Below are positions 10,479 through 24,374 of a DNA stretch of 64,000 nt, piece after piece; within the stretch, counting starts at the first letter, position 1; every line of letters begins with the position of its first letter. This DNA comes from Actinokineospora bangkokensis (GTDB lineage: Bacteria > Actinomycetota > Actinomycetes > Mycobacteriales > Pseudonocardiaceae): assembly GCF_001940455.1 (NCBI RefSeq), contig NZ_MKQR01000021.1, positions 145,221 to 209,220 on the forward strand, read 5' to 3'. The notes beneath the pieces were generated by a model. That model saw only the letters and a list, made by a program, of their open reading frames with translations, searched no databases and had not been told where the DNA came from. A program made the translations under genes and the position numbers.

Positions 10479-11984
10479 TCACACCTGGCAGCGCTCCAGC
10501 ACCAGCTCCCGCACCCGCTTCGCGTCAGCCTGCCCCTTCGTCGCCTTCATGACCGCACCCACGATCGCCCCAGCGGCGGCGACCTTCCCGTCGCGGATCT
10601 TGGCCGCCACGTCCGGGTTCCCGGCCAGCGCCTCGTCCACCGCGGCGTAGAGCGCGGAGTCGTCGGACACGACCTTCAACCCGCGCGCCTCGACGACCTG
10701 CTCCGGCTCACCCTCGCCGTCGAGCACGCCGTCGACGACCGCGCGCGCGAGCTTGTTGGTCAGCGACCCGTCGGCCACCAGCGCGATCACCTTGGCCACC
10801 TGCGCGGGGGTGATCGGCAGGTCGCCCAGCTCCACGCCCCGGTTGTTGGCCTGCTGCGCCAGGTAGGACACCCACCAGGACCGGGCCTCGCCCGAGGGCG
10901 CGCCCGCCTGCACGGTGGCCGCCACCAGGTCGATCGCCCCGGCGTTGACCAGGTCGCGCAGCTCCAGGTCGGACAGGCCCCACTCGCCCTGCACGCGCTT
11001 GCGGCGCTCCTCGGGCGGCTCGGGCAGGGTGGCCCGCAGCTGCTCGACCCACTCGCGGGAGGGGGCGACGGGCACCAGGTCGGGCTCGGGGAAGTACCGG
11101 TAGTCCTCGGAGGTCTCCTTGGGCCGCCCGGCGCGGGTGGTGCCGGAGGCCTCCTCGAAGTGCCGGGTCTCCTGGCGGATGGTGCCGCCGGAGCCCAGCA
11201 CCGCGGCCTGGCGGCACATCTCGTGCCGCACCGCCCGCTCGACGCTGCGCAGCGAGTTGACGTTCTTGGTCTCGGTGCGCGTGCCGAACTCCGCGGCGCC
11301 CTTGGCCATCAGCGAGACGTTGGCGTCGCAGCGCAGCGAGCCCTGGTCCATCCGCACGTCGGAGACGTCGAGGGCCTTGAGCAGGTCGCGCAGGGTGCGC
11401 ACGTAGGCGCGGGCCACCTCGGGGGCGCGGGCGCCGGTGCCCTCGATGGTCTTGGTGACGATCTCGACCAGCGGCACGCCCGCCCGGTTGTAGTCCAGCA
11501 GCGAGTGGTCGGCGCCGTGGATGCGGCCGGTGGCGCCGCCGACGTGCAGCGACTTGCCGGTGTCCTCCTCCATGTGCGCGCGCTCGATGAGCACCCGCAC
11601 GACCTCGCCGTCGTCGAGGGTGACGTCGAGCCAGCCGTTGTAGGCGATCGGCTCGTCGTACTGCGAGGTCTGGAAGTTCTTCGGCATGTCCGGGTAGAAG
11701 TAGTTCTTCCTGGCGAACCGGCACCACTCGGCGATCTCGCAGTTGAGCGCGAGGCCGATGCGGATGGCCGACTCCACCGCGGCGCCGTTGACCGCGGGCA
11801 GCGCGCCGGGCAGCGCCAGGCACACCGGGCACACCTGGGTGTTGGGCTCGCCGCCGAAGGTGGTGGGGCACCCGCAGAACATCTTGGTGGCCGTGGACAG
11901 CTCGACGTGCACCTCCAGCCCGAGCACCGGGTCGTAGGTGGCGACGACCTCGTCGTAGTCGACCAGCTCGACCGCAGCGGTCAC
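10479..11984 (-). CDS. gatB: Asp/Glu-tRNA amidotransferase subunit B
   Basis: Phosphorylates Glu- or Asp-charged tRNA and, with GatA/GatC, converts it to Gln-tRNA(Gln) or Asn-tRNA(Asn). 501 aa. The N-terminal kinase-like cradle domain has the Zn-site cysteines in FCGCP...CPVCLALPG, the motif [13 protein letters not shown] and HMEEDTGKS; the C-terminal YqeY-like domain ends [22 protein letters not shown]. The GTG start overlaps the stop of the preceding small ORF (GTGA), so translation is coupled within the gatC-gatA-small ORF-gatB operon. Confidence 0.97.
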   Translation of the reverse strand: MTAAVELVDYDEVVATYDPVLGLEVHVELSTATKMFCGCPTTFGGEPNTQVCPVCLALPGALPAVNGAAVESAIRIGLALNCEIAEWCRFARKNYFYPDMPKNFQTSQYDEPIAYNGWLDVTLDDGEVVRVLIERAHMEEDTGKSLHVGGATGRIHGADHSLLDYNRAGVPLVEIVTKTIEGTGARAPEVARAYVRTLRDLLKALDVSDVRMDQGSLRCDANVSLMAKGAAEFGTRTETKNVNSLRSVERAVRHEMCRQAAVLGSGGTIRQETRHFEEASGTTRAGRPKETSEDYRYFPEPDLVPVAPSREWVEQLRATLPEPPEERRKRVQGEWGLSDLELRDLVNAGAIDLVAATVQAGAPSGEARSWWVSYLAQQANNRGVELGDLPITPAQVAKVIALVADGSLTNKLARAVVDGVLDGEGEPEQVVEARGLKVVSDDSALYAAVDEALAGNPDVAAKIRDGKVAAAGAIVGAVMKATKGQADAKRVRELVLERCQV

Positions 11985-12183
11985 CGCTTGCCCCGCAGCG
12001 CGCGCGCGGCCAGCAGCAGCCCGGTCACCGCCACGACGGCGCTGCCCAGGGCGTTGACCAGGGCCAGCTTGTCGCCGTCGGCGCGGGCGGAGCGCAGCCC
12101 GTTGGCGGCGCTGGTGGCCGCGGCCACCGAGCTGATGACGCCGAACAGGCCCTTGGTCTTGGTGGTGGACTTCGTCGCGGCCA

Positions 12184-12184
<1 letters not shown>
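11981..12184 (-). CDS. Small protein embedded in the gat operon
   Basis: 67 aa, not recognised. The basic N-terminus [12 protein letters not shown] is followed by an Ala-rich helix ([22 protein letters not shown]) and a hydrophobic segment ([22 protein letters not shown]) that could span or bind the membrane, ending in a basic RGKR. It overlaps gatA by one base (TGATG-type junction) and gatB by four (GTGA). This tight coupling and the normal codon pattern argue that it is translated. Mycobacteria have pfkA at this place, so it is not part of the amidotransferase itself. Function unknown. Confidence 0.7.
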
Positions 12185-13691
<1,507 letters not shown>

Positions 13692-13695
<4 letters not shown>

Positions 13696-13991
13696 GCTTC
13701 CTCCCCCAGGATGCGCGGCACGCGGAAGCGGCCGTCCTCGGCGGCGGGCGCGGCCGCCAGCGCCTGCTGCTGCACCAGCCCGGGGCGGACCAGGTCGTCG
13801 CGGAAGACGTTGGTCAGCGGCACCGCGTGCGAGGTGGGCGGGATGTCCTGGTCGGCGACCTCGCCGACCCTGGCGACCGCCTGCACGATCTTCTCGAGCT
13901 GGCCCGCGAACAGGTCGAGCTCTTCTTCGGTGACGGCCAGCCTGGCCAGTCTGGCGAGGTGGGCCACCTCGGCGCGGGAGATGCTGGGCAC
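13692..13991 (-). CDS. gatC: Asp/Glu-tRNA amidotransferase subunit C
   Basis: 99 aa, the small wrapping subunit that stabilises GatA against GatB. Typical helical start [23 protein letters not shown] and the conserved middle ([15 protein letters not shown]). A GTG at 13991 is chosen; a -10 box lies ~70 bases upstream. First gene of the operon; four-base overlap with gatA. Confidence 0.95.
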
Positions 13992-14061
13992 TCGACGAAC
14001 CCCCGGGGTTGTCTGCTTCGGTCCTCGTCGCGGCCGGGCGGTGTCCCGGCGCGACCAGGGG

Positions 14062-14067
14062 AGTCTA
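14062..14067 (-). promoter_or_regulatory. Probable -10 box of the gat operon
   Basis: On the minus strand AAATAGACT contains a TAGACT hexamer about 70 bases upstream of gatC, the only AT-rich patch in the gap. No clear -35 box was seen. Confidence 0.4.
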
Positions 14068-14361
14068 TTTGCCGAGCGCCCGCGCCTTGTCCCCGGGCGC
14101 GCGGGGGTGCTACACCGTGGTGCGGAAGTGGTCGGCCGCGGGCACCGCAGCCGGGCGCGGGGCCGTGCGGCCAGGTCGGGGCGGTGGGCGGGGCGGGCGC
14201 GGGGCACCGGTGGCGGGGTCCGCGCGACCCCGGCCGGAACCGGTGACCTGGCCCGCGGGCGGCGTCCCACCGAGCGCGGGCGGGCTCATCTGCGAGAATG
14301 TGCGGTCGGCGCAGGGCGCGGGCGGCAGGGTTCCGCGCACCGAGTTCGGGAGGCGTTCGCC

Positions 14362-15015
14362 TTGTCGTTCCTGATCCGGGTCCAGCTCCCGGACAGCCCA
14401 GGCACCCTGGGCGCGGTGGCCACCGCGCTGGGCGCGATCGGCGCCGACATCCTCAGCGTCGACGTGGTCGAGCGCGTGGGCGGCACCGCCATCGACGACC
14501 TGGTGGTCGAGCTGCCCGGCGGCCGCCTGCCCGACGTCCTCATCACCGCCGCCGAGTCCATCGAGGGCGTCGAGGTCGACGCCGTGCGCCCGTACGCGGG
14601 CGTCCTGGACACCCACCGCGAGCTGGAGCTGGTCGAGGAGGTGGCCGCCGACCCCAAGTCCGGGCTGGCCATCTTCACCGAGGGCGTGCCCAAGATCGTC
14701 CGGGCGGGCTGGGCCCTCGTCGTCGCGGCCACCCCCGGCGGCGGCAACCGCATCGCCGCCTCCACCGCCGCCCCCGACGTGCAGACCCTCCCCCTGCCCT
14801 GGCTGCCCCTCCCCCGGGCCACCGTCCTCGACGGCGAGGAGAGCTGGGTGCCCGCCACCTGGCGCGAGCTGGGCACGGAACTGGCCGCGACACCGCTGGG
14901 CAAGCCGGACCGGGTGCTGCTGGTCGGGCGGCCCGGGGGGCCGATGTTCCGGGCGGCCGAGGTGGCGCGGTTGGCGCACCTGGCGGGGATCGTCGCTGTC
15001 GTGCTGCCTGACTGA
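14362..15015 (+). CDS. ACT-domain amino-acid-binding protein
   Basis: 217 aa. An N-terminal ACT domain (FLIRVQLPDSPGTLGAVATA, about residues 2-70) is followed by a region that may be a second, diverged regulatory domain; no enzymatic motif is visible. It starts with TTG at 14362, supported by GGGAGGC 8 bases upstream; no in-frame ATG/GTG fits the domain start better. Its place between gatC and ligA matches mycobacterial Rv3013. Probably an amino acid sensor; ligand and partner unknown. Confidence 0.8.
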   Translation: MSFLIRVQLPDSPGTLGAVATALGAIGADILSVDVVERVGGTAIDDLVVELPGGRLPDVLITAAESIEGVEVDAVRPYAGVLDTHRELELVEEVAADPKSGLAIFTEGVPKIVRAGWALVVAATPGGGNRIAASTAAPDVQTLPLPWLPLPRATVLDGEESWVPATWRELGTELAATPLGKPDRVLLVGRPGGPMFRAAEVARLAHLAGIVAVVLPD

Positions 15016-15069
15016 GGCTGCTTGCCGGCCTGCTTGGTGCGGGCTTGGTTCGGGGAGTTGGGCGGGTGG

Positions 15070-15214
15070 CCCGGTTGGGTGGATCCGCTTGGTCGGGGCC
15101 CCTACGGCGATCATGTGCTGCGGGCGGGGAAAAGGCGGGCTGAAAAGACGCCCGCCCGTCCCGTTGGGTAGCACATGATCGCCTCCCCCGACCAAGCGGA
15201 TCCACCCAACCGGG
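15070..15214. repeat. ~145-bp palindromic element, copy A
   Basis: Nested inverted repeats: perfect 29-base outer arms (15070-15098 and 15186-15214; CCCGGTTGGGTGGATCCGCT...) and perfect 14-base inner arms GGCGATCATGTGCT (15106-15119) and AGCACATGATCGCC (15170-15183), around a ~50-base core with its own CGGGCGGG/CCCGCCCG stem. It lies between two convergent genes. A second copy in the opposite orientation is at 30951-31096. No ORF or transposase is present. Confidence 0.9.
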
Positions 15215-15312
15215 CAGAGCCCGCTGTCCGGGCTCGGCTTGTGGGCGCTCGCCTCTACTTCGCGTTGGCTGCTGGGGGCGGGAAGTGGTGTGCGTGGAGG
15301 TGCGGTGGGGGC

Positions 15313-15825
15313 TCAGGAGGTGGGGACCGGGGCGGCGTAGGCGAGCAGTTCGACTTCGGGGCCGGGGCGCCAATCGCGGTCGGGGAGGCGGCGGAAGCCG
15401 AGGCGTTCGTAGAGGCGGTGGGCGGTGGACATGGTGCGGGAGCTGCACAGGACGATGGTGGGCAGGGCCAGTTCCCGGGCTCGGGTGAAGACGGCGCGGA
15501 CGAGGGTTTCGCCGACGCCGCGGTTGCGGGCCCGGGTGCTGACGGCGAGCATGCGGAACTCCAGTTCGCCCTCGCGGCTGATCTCGGCGTAGGGGGTGCC
15601 GGGGAGGGCGATGGTGACGGTGCCCAGGAGGGTGCCGGTGGTGTCGACGGCGACCAGGAGCTCGGCGGAGCGCATGCGGGAGTCGGCGTCGGAGAGGGTG
15701 GCGGCGTAGCCGGTGGGGTCTCCCGACTCGGGGAGGTAGCCGTCGGCGCGGTAGGCGGCGATGGTGAGGGCGCCGATGGCGGGCAGTTCGTCCACTCGGG
15801 CGGGTCTGACCGAGATGTCGGACAC
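15313..15825 (-). CDS. GNAT family N-acetyltransferase
   Basis: 170 aa, single GNAT domain. The acetyl-CoA pyrophosphate loop follows the strand EFRMLAVSTRARNRGVGETL (R/Q-x-x-G-x-G/A-type), and the C-terminal RLYERLGFRRLPDRDW is typical. It starts DISVRPARVDELPAIGALT. The GTG at 15825 has AGGGAG just upstream. The acceptor substrate is unknown. It lies 19 bases after ligA in the same direction. Confidence 0.85.
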   Translation of the reverse strand: MSDISVRPARVDELPAIGALTIAAYRADGYLPESGDPTGYAATLSDADSRMRSAELLVAVDTTGTLLGTVTIALPGTPYAEISREGELEFRMLAVSTRARNRGVGETLVRAVFTRARELALPTIVLCSSRTMSTAHRLYERLGFRRLPDRDWRPGPEVELLAYAAPVPTS

Positions 15826-15844
15826 GGGGGGCTCCCTGTGCTCG

Positions 15845-18151
<2,307 letters not shown>

Positions 18152-18177
18152 TCGCCGGGGGACGACAAAACCCGCCC

Positions 18178-18831
18178 TCAGCCGGTCATCGCCCGCACGA
18201 GTCTGCGCAGCTCAAGCAGGTCGACGCAGTCAACGGGCTCGGTCGCGGCGGTCTCCACCCTGCGCAGCCGCCGCCCGGCCAGCCGCTCGCCCAGGGCGGC
18301 GTCGAGCGGCAGGAAGGTGAGCGCGGCGCGGGCGGGCTCGTCCAGCTCCGCGAGCACCGGGTGGTGCACGGCCACGTCGACCACGCCCGCCGCCTCGTCC
18401 ACCTGCACGTGCACCCGCACGTCCGCAAGCGCGACCCGGTGCGGGCCCAGGTTCACCACCACCCCGGTGGGGTCGGGCACCGGCGGGACGGAGTCGTGGT
18501 ACTCCCAGAGGGTGCCGTCCGGCGGCGCAGCGGCCTTCCAGGCGTCGGTGACCGGGCGCAGCGCCGGGTCCTCCTGCCCGGAGACCACCAGCGAGTAGAT
18601 CGCCACCTGCCCCCGGTCGAGGGAGAAGTGCAGGTCCGGGTGCAGCGCGGCGACCAGCTCGCACAGGGCGTTCTCCACCCGGTGCGGCTCGCCCTCCCCC
18701 AGCGCGGCGGCGACCTCCGGCAGCAGCTCGTGCCAGCCGTCCCAGAACCGCGCGGCCGCCTCGGCCGGGTCGGGGCGCTCGGGCGCGGGAGCGGGCTTGG
18801 CGGAGCGCTGGGGCAGGCGGAACCACGTCAT
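18178..18831 (-). CDS. Hypothetical protein
   Basis: 217 aa, no signal peptide or membrane segment. It begins MTWFRLPQRSAKP, with conserved-looking aromatic-rich parts (ARFWDGWHELLPEVAAALGEG, DGTLWEYHDSVPPVPDPTGVVVNLG) and an acidic, Leu-rich C-terminus. Similar small actinobacterial proteins of unknown function sit near ligA. The ATG at 18831 is chosen because the sequence upstream is not protein-like. It lies between sdhB (65 bases upstream) and ligA (38 bases downstream). Function cannot be assigned. Confidence 0.7.
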   Translation of the reverse strand: MTWFRLPQRSAKPAPAPERPDPAEAAARFWDGWHELLPEVAAALGEGEPHRVENALCELVAALHPDLHFSLDRGQVAIYSLVVSGQEDPALRPVTDAWKAAAPPDGTLWEYHDSVPPVPDPTGVVVNLGPHRVALADVRVHVQVDEAAGVVDVAVHHPVLAELDEPARAALTFLPLDAALGERLAGRRLRRVETAATEPVDCVDLLELRRLVRAMTG

Positions 18832-18896
18832 GCCCCGATTGTGCCCGCGGGCCCGGCCCGGTGGTGCCGTTCCGCGATTCCCCCGCCGGGTGGCGC

Positions 18897-19636
18897 TCAG
18901 TCGCGGAACGCGGCGGTGAGCACGTCCCGGTTGAGGGTGGCGATGGTGGTCAGCGGGATGCCCTTGGGGCACACGGCGGTGCACTCACCGGTCTGGGTGC
19001 ACCCGCCGAAGCCCAGGTCGTCCTGGGCGTCGAGCATGTCCCTGGCGCGGGACCAGCGCTCGGGCTGCCCCTGCGGCACCTTGCCCAGGTGGGTGAGCTT
19101 GGCCGCGGTGAACAGCATCGACGACCCGTTGGGGCAGGCCGCCACGCAGGCGCCGCAGCCGATGCAGGCCGCCGCCTCGAACGCGGCGTCCGCGTCCGGC
19201 TTGGGCACCGCGACGGCGTGCGCCTCCGGCGCCGAGCCGGTGGGCGCGGAGATGTAGCCGCCCGCCTCGACGATCCGGTCGAGCGCGGACCGGTCGACCA
19301 CGAGGTCGCGCACCACCGGGAACGGCGCGGCCCGCCACGGCTCGACGACGATCGGGTGCGCGGGGTCGAAGTGGCGCATGTGCAGCTGGCAGGTGGTGGT
19401 GGCGCGCTCGGGGCCGTGCGCCACGCCGTCGATCATCAATCCGCACATCCCGCAGATGCCCTCGCGGCAGTCGTGGTCGAAGGCCACGGGGTCCTCGCCC
19501 GCGAGGACGAGCCGTTCGTTGAGGACGTCCAGCACCTCCAGGAACGACATGTCGGGGCTGACGTCGTCCACCTCGTACTCCACCAACCCGCCCGCGTCCT
19601 GCGGGCCGGACTGGCGCCACACCTTCAGCGTGTACT

Positions 19637-19640
<4 letters not shown>
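18897..19640 (-). CDS. sdhB: Succinate dehydrogenase iron-sulfur subunit
   Basis: 247 aa. Passes electrons from the FAD of SdhA to the membrane quinone site. The plant-type [2Fe-2S] cluster motif [10 protein letters not shown] lies near residue 60, with the [4Fe-4S]/[3Fe-4S] ligands in [14 protein letters not shown] and [14 protein letters not shown]. Starts with GTG at 19640, GAGGAG just upstream, overlapping the sdhA stop by four bases. The order C-A-B and the short B subunit resemble the Sdh1/fumarate-reductase-like complex of mycobacteria (Rv0247c-Rv0249c). Confidence 0.95.
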
Positions 19641-21577
<1,937 letters not shown>

Positions 21578-21586
21578 GGCGGGCTC

Positions 21587-22312
21587 CTAGGCGATGATTC
21601 CGAAGAGGACGGCGAACGGCACGGACAGGAACCCGGCCGTGACCACCACGGCCACGCCCAGGGCGGTGGCGCGCACGGCGGCGGCCCGCTTCGCGCTGGC
21701 GACGCCCAGGCTGCGCAGCGCGCTGAACACCCCGTGCCGCAGGTGGAAGCCGAGCGCGACGACGGCGAGGGTGTAGGCGAGCACCACGTACCAGTGCTGG
21801 AAGTCCGCGACGACGTTGGCGTGGATCTGGCCCGGCACGCCGTTGGGGTTGAGCACGCCCGCGGTGAGGTCGAGCAGGTGGTAGACCACGAACAGGGCGA
21901 TGATCACCCCGCCCCAGCGCATCGTGCGGGCGGCGTAGCTGCCCTGGACCTTGGCGCGCTTGGCGTAGCCGACCGGGCGGGCGCGGCGGGCCCGGCGGGC
22001 GAGCTGCACCGCGGCGGTCATGTGCAGCACCACGGCGAGCAGCAGCACCACGCGCACCACCCACAGCAGCCCGCCGTGCCCGAGGACGGGTGCGCCGAAC
22101 TCGCGCAGGAAGCGCCCGTAGGAGTCGAGCGCGCCCGGTCCCGCGAACGCCTTGAGGTTGCCCGCCATGTGCGCGACGACGTAGAGGAGCAGGACCGCGC
22201 CGGACACCGCCATGACGGCCTTCTTGCCGACCGTGGACGACCACAGGCGCAGCAGCGCCGACTGCCGCTTCCGGTGCCGTTGCTGGGATCCCGCGACCTG
22301 GGTGGTGGTCAT
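21587..22312 (-). CDS. sdhC: Succinate dehydrogenase cytochrome b subunit
   Basis: 241 aa membrane anchor with five predicted helices (about residues 30-52, 80-105, 130-150, 170-195, 215-240), the fused single-subunit type. Candidate heme ligands are His in VVAHMAGN, VVLHMTAAVQ, VVYHLLDL and GFHLRHG, consistent with a di-heme b558-type anchor reacting with menaquinone. ATG at 22312; a TAGCGT hexamer 6 bases upstream suggests a leaderless message. First gene of sdhCAB. Confidence 0.92.
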   Translation of the reverse strand: MTTTQVAGSQQRHRKRQSALLRLWSSTVGKKAVMAVSGAVLLLYVVAHMAGNLKAFAGPGALDSYGRFLREFGAPVLGHGGLLWVVRVVLLLAVVLHMTAAVQLARRARRARPVGYAKRAKVQGSYAARTMRWGGVIIALFVVYHLLDLTAGVLNPNGVPGQIHANVVADFQHWYVVLAYTLAVVALGFHLRHGVFSALRSLGVASAKRAAAVRATALGVAVVVTAGFLSVPFAVLFGIIA

Positions 22313-22383
22313 GCCGCCACGCTAGGAGCGCCCGCGACAAGTCGTCCAATACATGATCGGGCTCGACACGATAGCCTGGGGCT
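22313..22383. promoter_or_regulatory. Divergent sdhC / lysR promoter region
   Basis: Only 71 bases separate the two start codons. TAGCGT (22324-22319, minus) lies 6 bases before the sdhC ATG, and TAGCCT (22372-22377, plus) lies 6 bases before the lysR ATG, so both messages look leaderless. The relatively AT-rich centre (CCAATACATGATCGGGCTCG) is the natural place for the LysR protein to bind. Confidence 0.55.
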
Positions 22384-23313
22384 ATGACGCTCCAGCAGCT
22401 CGCGTACTTCCTGGCAGTGGCCGAGACGCGGCACTTCACGCGGGCGGCGCAGCGGGCGCGTGTGGCGCAGCCCTCACTGAGCAAGCAGGTGCAGGCGCTG
22501 GAGTCGGAGCTGGGCGCGCCGCTGTTCTCCCGCGCCCGGGGCAACATCACCCTGACCCCGGCTGGCGAGGCGCTGCTGCCGGTGGCCAAGCGCATCCTGT
22601 CCGACGTGGACACCGCGCACCAGGAGGTCGCGGAGCTGGTGGGGCTGCGCCGGGGCCGCATCCGGCTGGGCGCCACCCCCAGCGTCTGCGTGGGCGTGCT
22701 CGCCGACGCGCTGCGCACCTTCCACGACCAGTACCCGGGCATCCGGCTGCTGGTGGAGGAGGGCGGCTCCCGCGACCTGACCGCGGCCCTGCTCGGCGGC
22801 GAGCTCGACCTGGCCATGGTGATCGTCCCGCCGCAGGGCGTGGACCCGGCGCTGACCAGCACCCCCGTGCTGCGCGAGCACCTGGTGGTGGCCTCGGCGG
22901 CCGACGACCTGCCCGACCAGGTGCCGCTGGAGTACCTGCGGGACAGGCCGCTGTGCATGTTCCGCACCGGCTACGACCTGCGCGAGACGACGTTGCAGGC
23001 GTGCCGGGCGGCCGGGTTCGAGCCGGTGCTGGCGGTGGAGGGCGGGGAGATGGACGCGGTGCTGCGGTTCGTCGAGGCGGGCCTGGGCCTGGCGCTGGTG
23101 CCGAGCCTGGTGCTGCCCGGGCGGCCGCGGCTGCGCGCCACCCCGCTGTCCGGACCGGGCATCCGGCGCACCATCGCCTTGGCGCACCGCACGGACGTGC
23201 CCCCGACGGCGGCCGCGCGGGCGTTCCGGTCGGTGCTGCTGGGGCACCTGGACGCGCTGGTGGCCGCCGACGCGCTGCCGGTCGGCGTCGAGGTGCCCGC
23301 CGCGGACCGCTGA
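22384..23313 (+). CDS. LysR-type transcriptional regulator
   Basis: 309 aa. N-terminal winged helix-turn-helix (LQQLAYFLAVAETRHFTRAA, AQRARVAQPSLSKQVQALE, residues 3-60), linker helix, then a periplasmic-binding-like effector domain (RGRIRLGATPSVCVGVLADAL onward). The divergent position 71 bases from sdhC suggests that it controls the succinate dehydrogenase operon and itself; this is inference from the usual habit of the family. The effector is unknown but could be a C4-dicarboxylate. Convergent with the dehydratase gene, 23 bases apart. Confidence 0.9.
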   Translation: MTLQQLAYFLAVAETRHFTRAAQRARVAQPSLSKQVQALESELGAPLFSRARGNITLTPAGEALLPVAKRILSDVDTAHQEVAELVGLRRGRIRLGATPSVCVGVLADALRTFHDQYPGIRLLVEEGGSRDLTAALLGGELDLAMVIVPPQGVDPALTSTPVLREHLVVASAADDLPDQVPLEYLRDRPLCMFRTGYDLRETTLQACRAAGFEPVLAVEGGEMDAVLRFVEAGLGLALVPSLVLPGRPRLRATPLSGPGIRRTIALAHRTDVPPTAAARAFRSVLLGHLDALVAADALPVGVEVPAADR

Positions 23314-23336
23314 CCGGGCCCGGCAGGCAGGGTCGC

Positions 23337-24278
23337 TCAGCCGGCGAGCCACTGCGAGTTGGCGCCGCACACGATCAGGGCGGGCAGGTCGCCGGGCACC
23401 GCACCGGCCAGGAGGGCGGCCAGCGGGGCCGCCGCGGCGGGCTCCACGGCCAGCCGGAACTCCGACCACAGCAGGTCGCGGGCGGCCAGGATGTCGGCGT
23501 CGTCGACCAGCACCGAAAGCGCTTGCGCGTCGCGGAGCACGGCGAACGGCAGGTCGCCGACCCTGGTCGCGCCCAGGGCCGAGGCGGCGATCGAGTCCGT
23601 GGCGGAGTCGACGGGGCGGCCCGCGTCGAGGGCGTCGCGCAGGGCGCAGCACCCGGTGGGCTCGACCGCCACGGTGCGCACGCCGCTGAGGGCCGTGCCC
23701 GCCGCCAGGCCACCGCCGCCGACCGCGACGACGATGCTGTCGACCTCCGGGACCTCCGCGACGACCTCCGCCGCGCAGGTCCCCTGGCCCGCGACCACGA
23801 GCGGGTGGTCGTAGGCGGGCAGGTACAGCGCGCCGCCTGCGTCGGCGGCGGCGACCGCGGCCAGGGCGGAGTCGGCGTAGGTCGCGCCCCCGCGCACGAG
23901 CCGGGCGCCCTGGGCCTCGATCAGGCGGGCCTTGACCTCCGGCACGGACTCGGGCACGAAGACGGTGGCGGGGACGCCGAGCAGGCGGGCGGCGGCGGCC
24001 ACCGCCGCGCCGTGGTTGCCGCCGGAGGCGGTGACGACGGCGTCGGGCAGGCCGCCCGCGAGCAGGGCGTTGAGCGCGCCGCGCAGCTTGAAGGACCCGC
24101 TGAGCTGGAGGTGCTCCAGCTTCAGCACCACGGGCCTGCCGCCGACCTCGGTGCGCAGGACGGGGGTGCGCCGGGCGTGCGGGGCGATCCGCCCGGCCGC
24201 CGCCCGCACCGCCGCCGCGTCCACGGCCGCCGCGTCCACCGCCGCGCGCCCGGTGGTCCCGTCCACTGCCCTGCTCAC
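23337..24278 (-). CDS. PLP-dependent serine/threonine dehydratase
   Basis: 313 aa fold-type II PLP enzyme. The PLP lysine is in LSGSFKLRGALNAL; the phosphate-binding glycine loop is VVAVGGGGLAAG; ASGGNHGAAVA is the substrate loop. Deaminates serine or threonine to the 2-oxo acid; there is no C-terminal ACT regulatory domain, so it is the short catabolic form rather than IlvA. An acidic repeat-like AAVDAAAVDAAAV occurs near the N-terminus. The GTG at 24278 is favoured by GGAGG 6 bases upstream. Serine racemase activity is an alternative. Confidence 0.88.
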   Translation of the reverse strand: MSRAVDGTTGRAAVDAAAVDAAAVRAAAGRIAPHARRTPVLRTEVGGRPVVLKLEHLQLSGSFKLRGALNALLAGGLPDAVVTASGGNHGAAVAAAARLLGVPATVFVPESVPEVKARLIEAQGARLVRGGATYADSALAAVAAADAGGALYLPAYDHPLVVAGQGTCAAEVVAEVPEVDSIVVAVGGGGLAAGTALSGVRTVAVEPTGCCALRDALDAGRPVDSATDSIAASALGATRVGDLPFAVLRDAQALSVLVDDADILAARDLLWSEFRLAVEPAAAAPLAALLAGAVPGDLPALIVCGANSQWLAG

Positions 24279-24374
24279 TGCCTGCCTCCGCACTGCCCGG
24301 CGCGGGGTGCCGCCGTGCGCGGCGCCCGGGGGGTCGTCCCCACTGTAGGTCGCGGCATCGGACACACTTCCGGG

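Noticed and set aside
15070..15214. Palindromic element as an insertion sequence
   Set aside because: It is only 145 bases, has no ORF or transposase, and no target duplication could be identified; recorded as a repeat.
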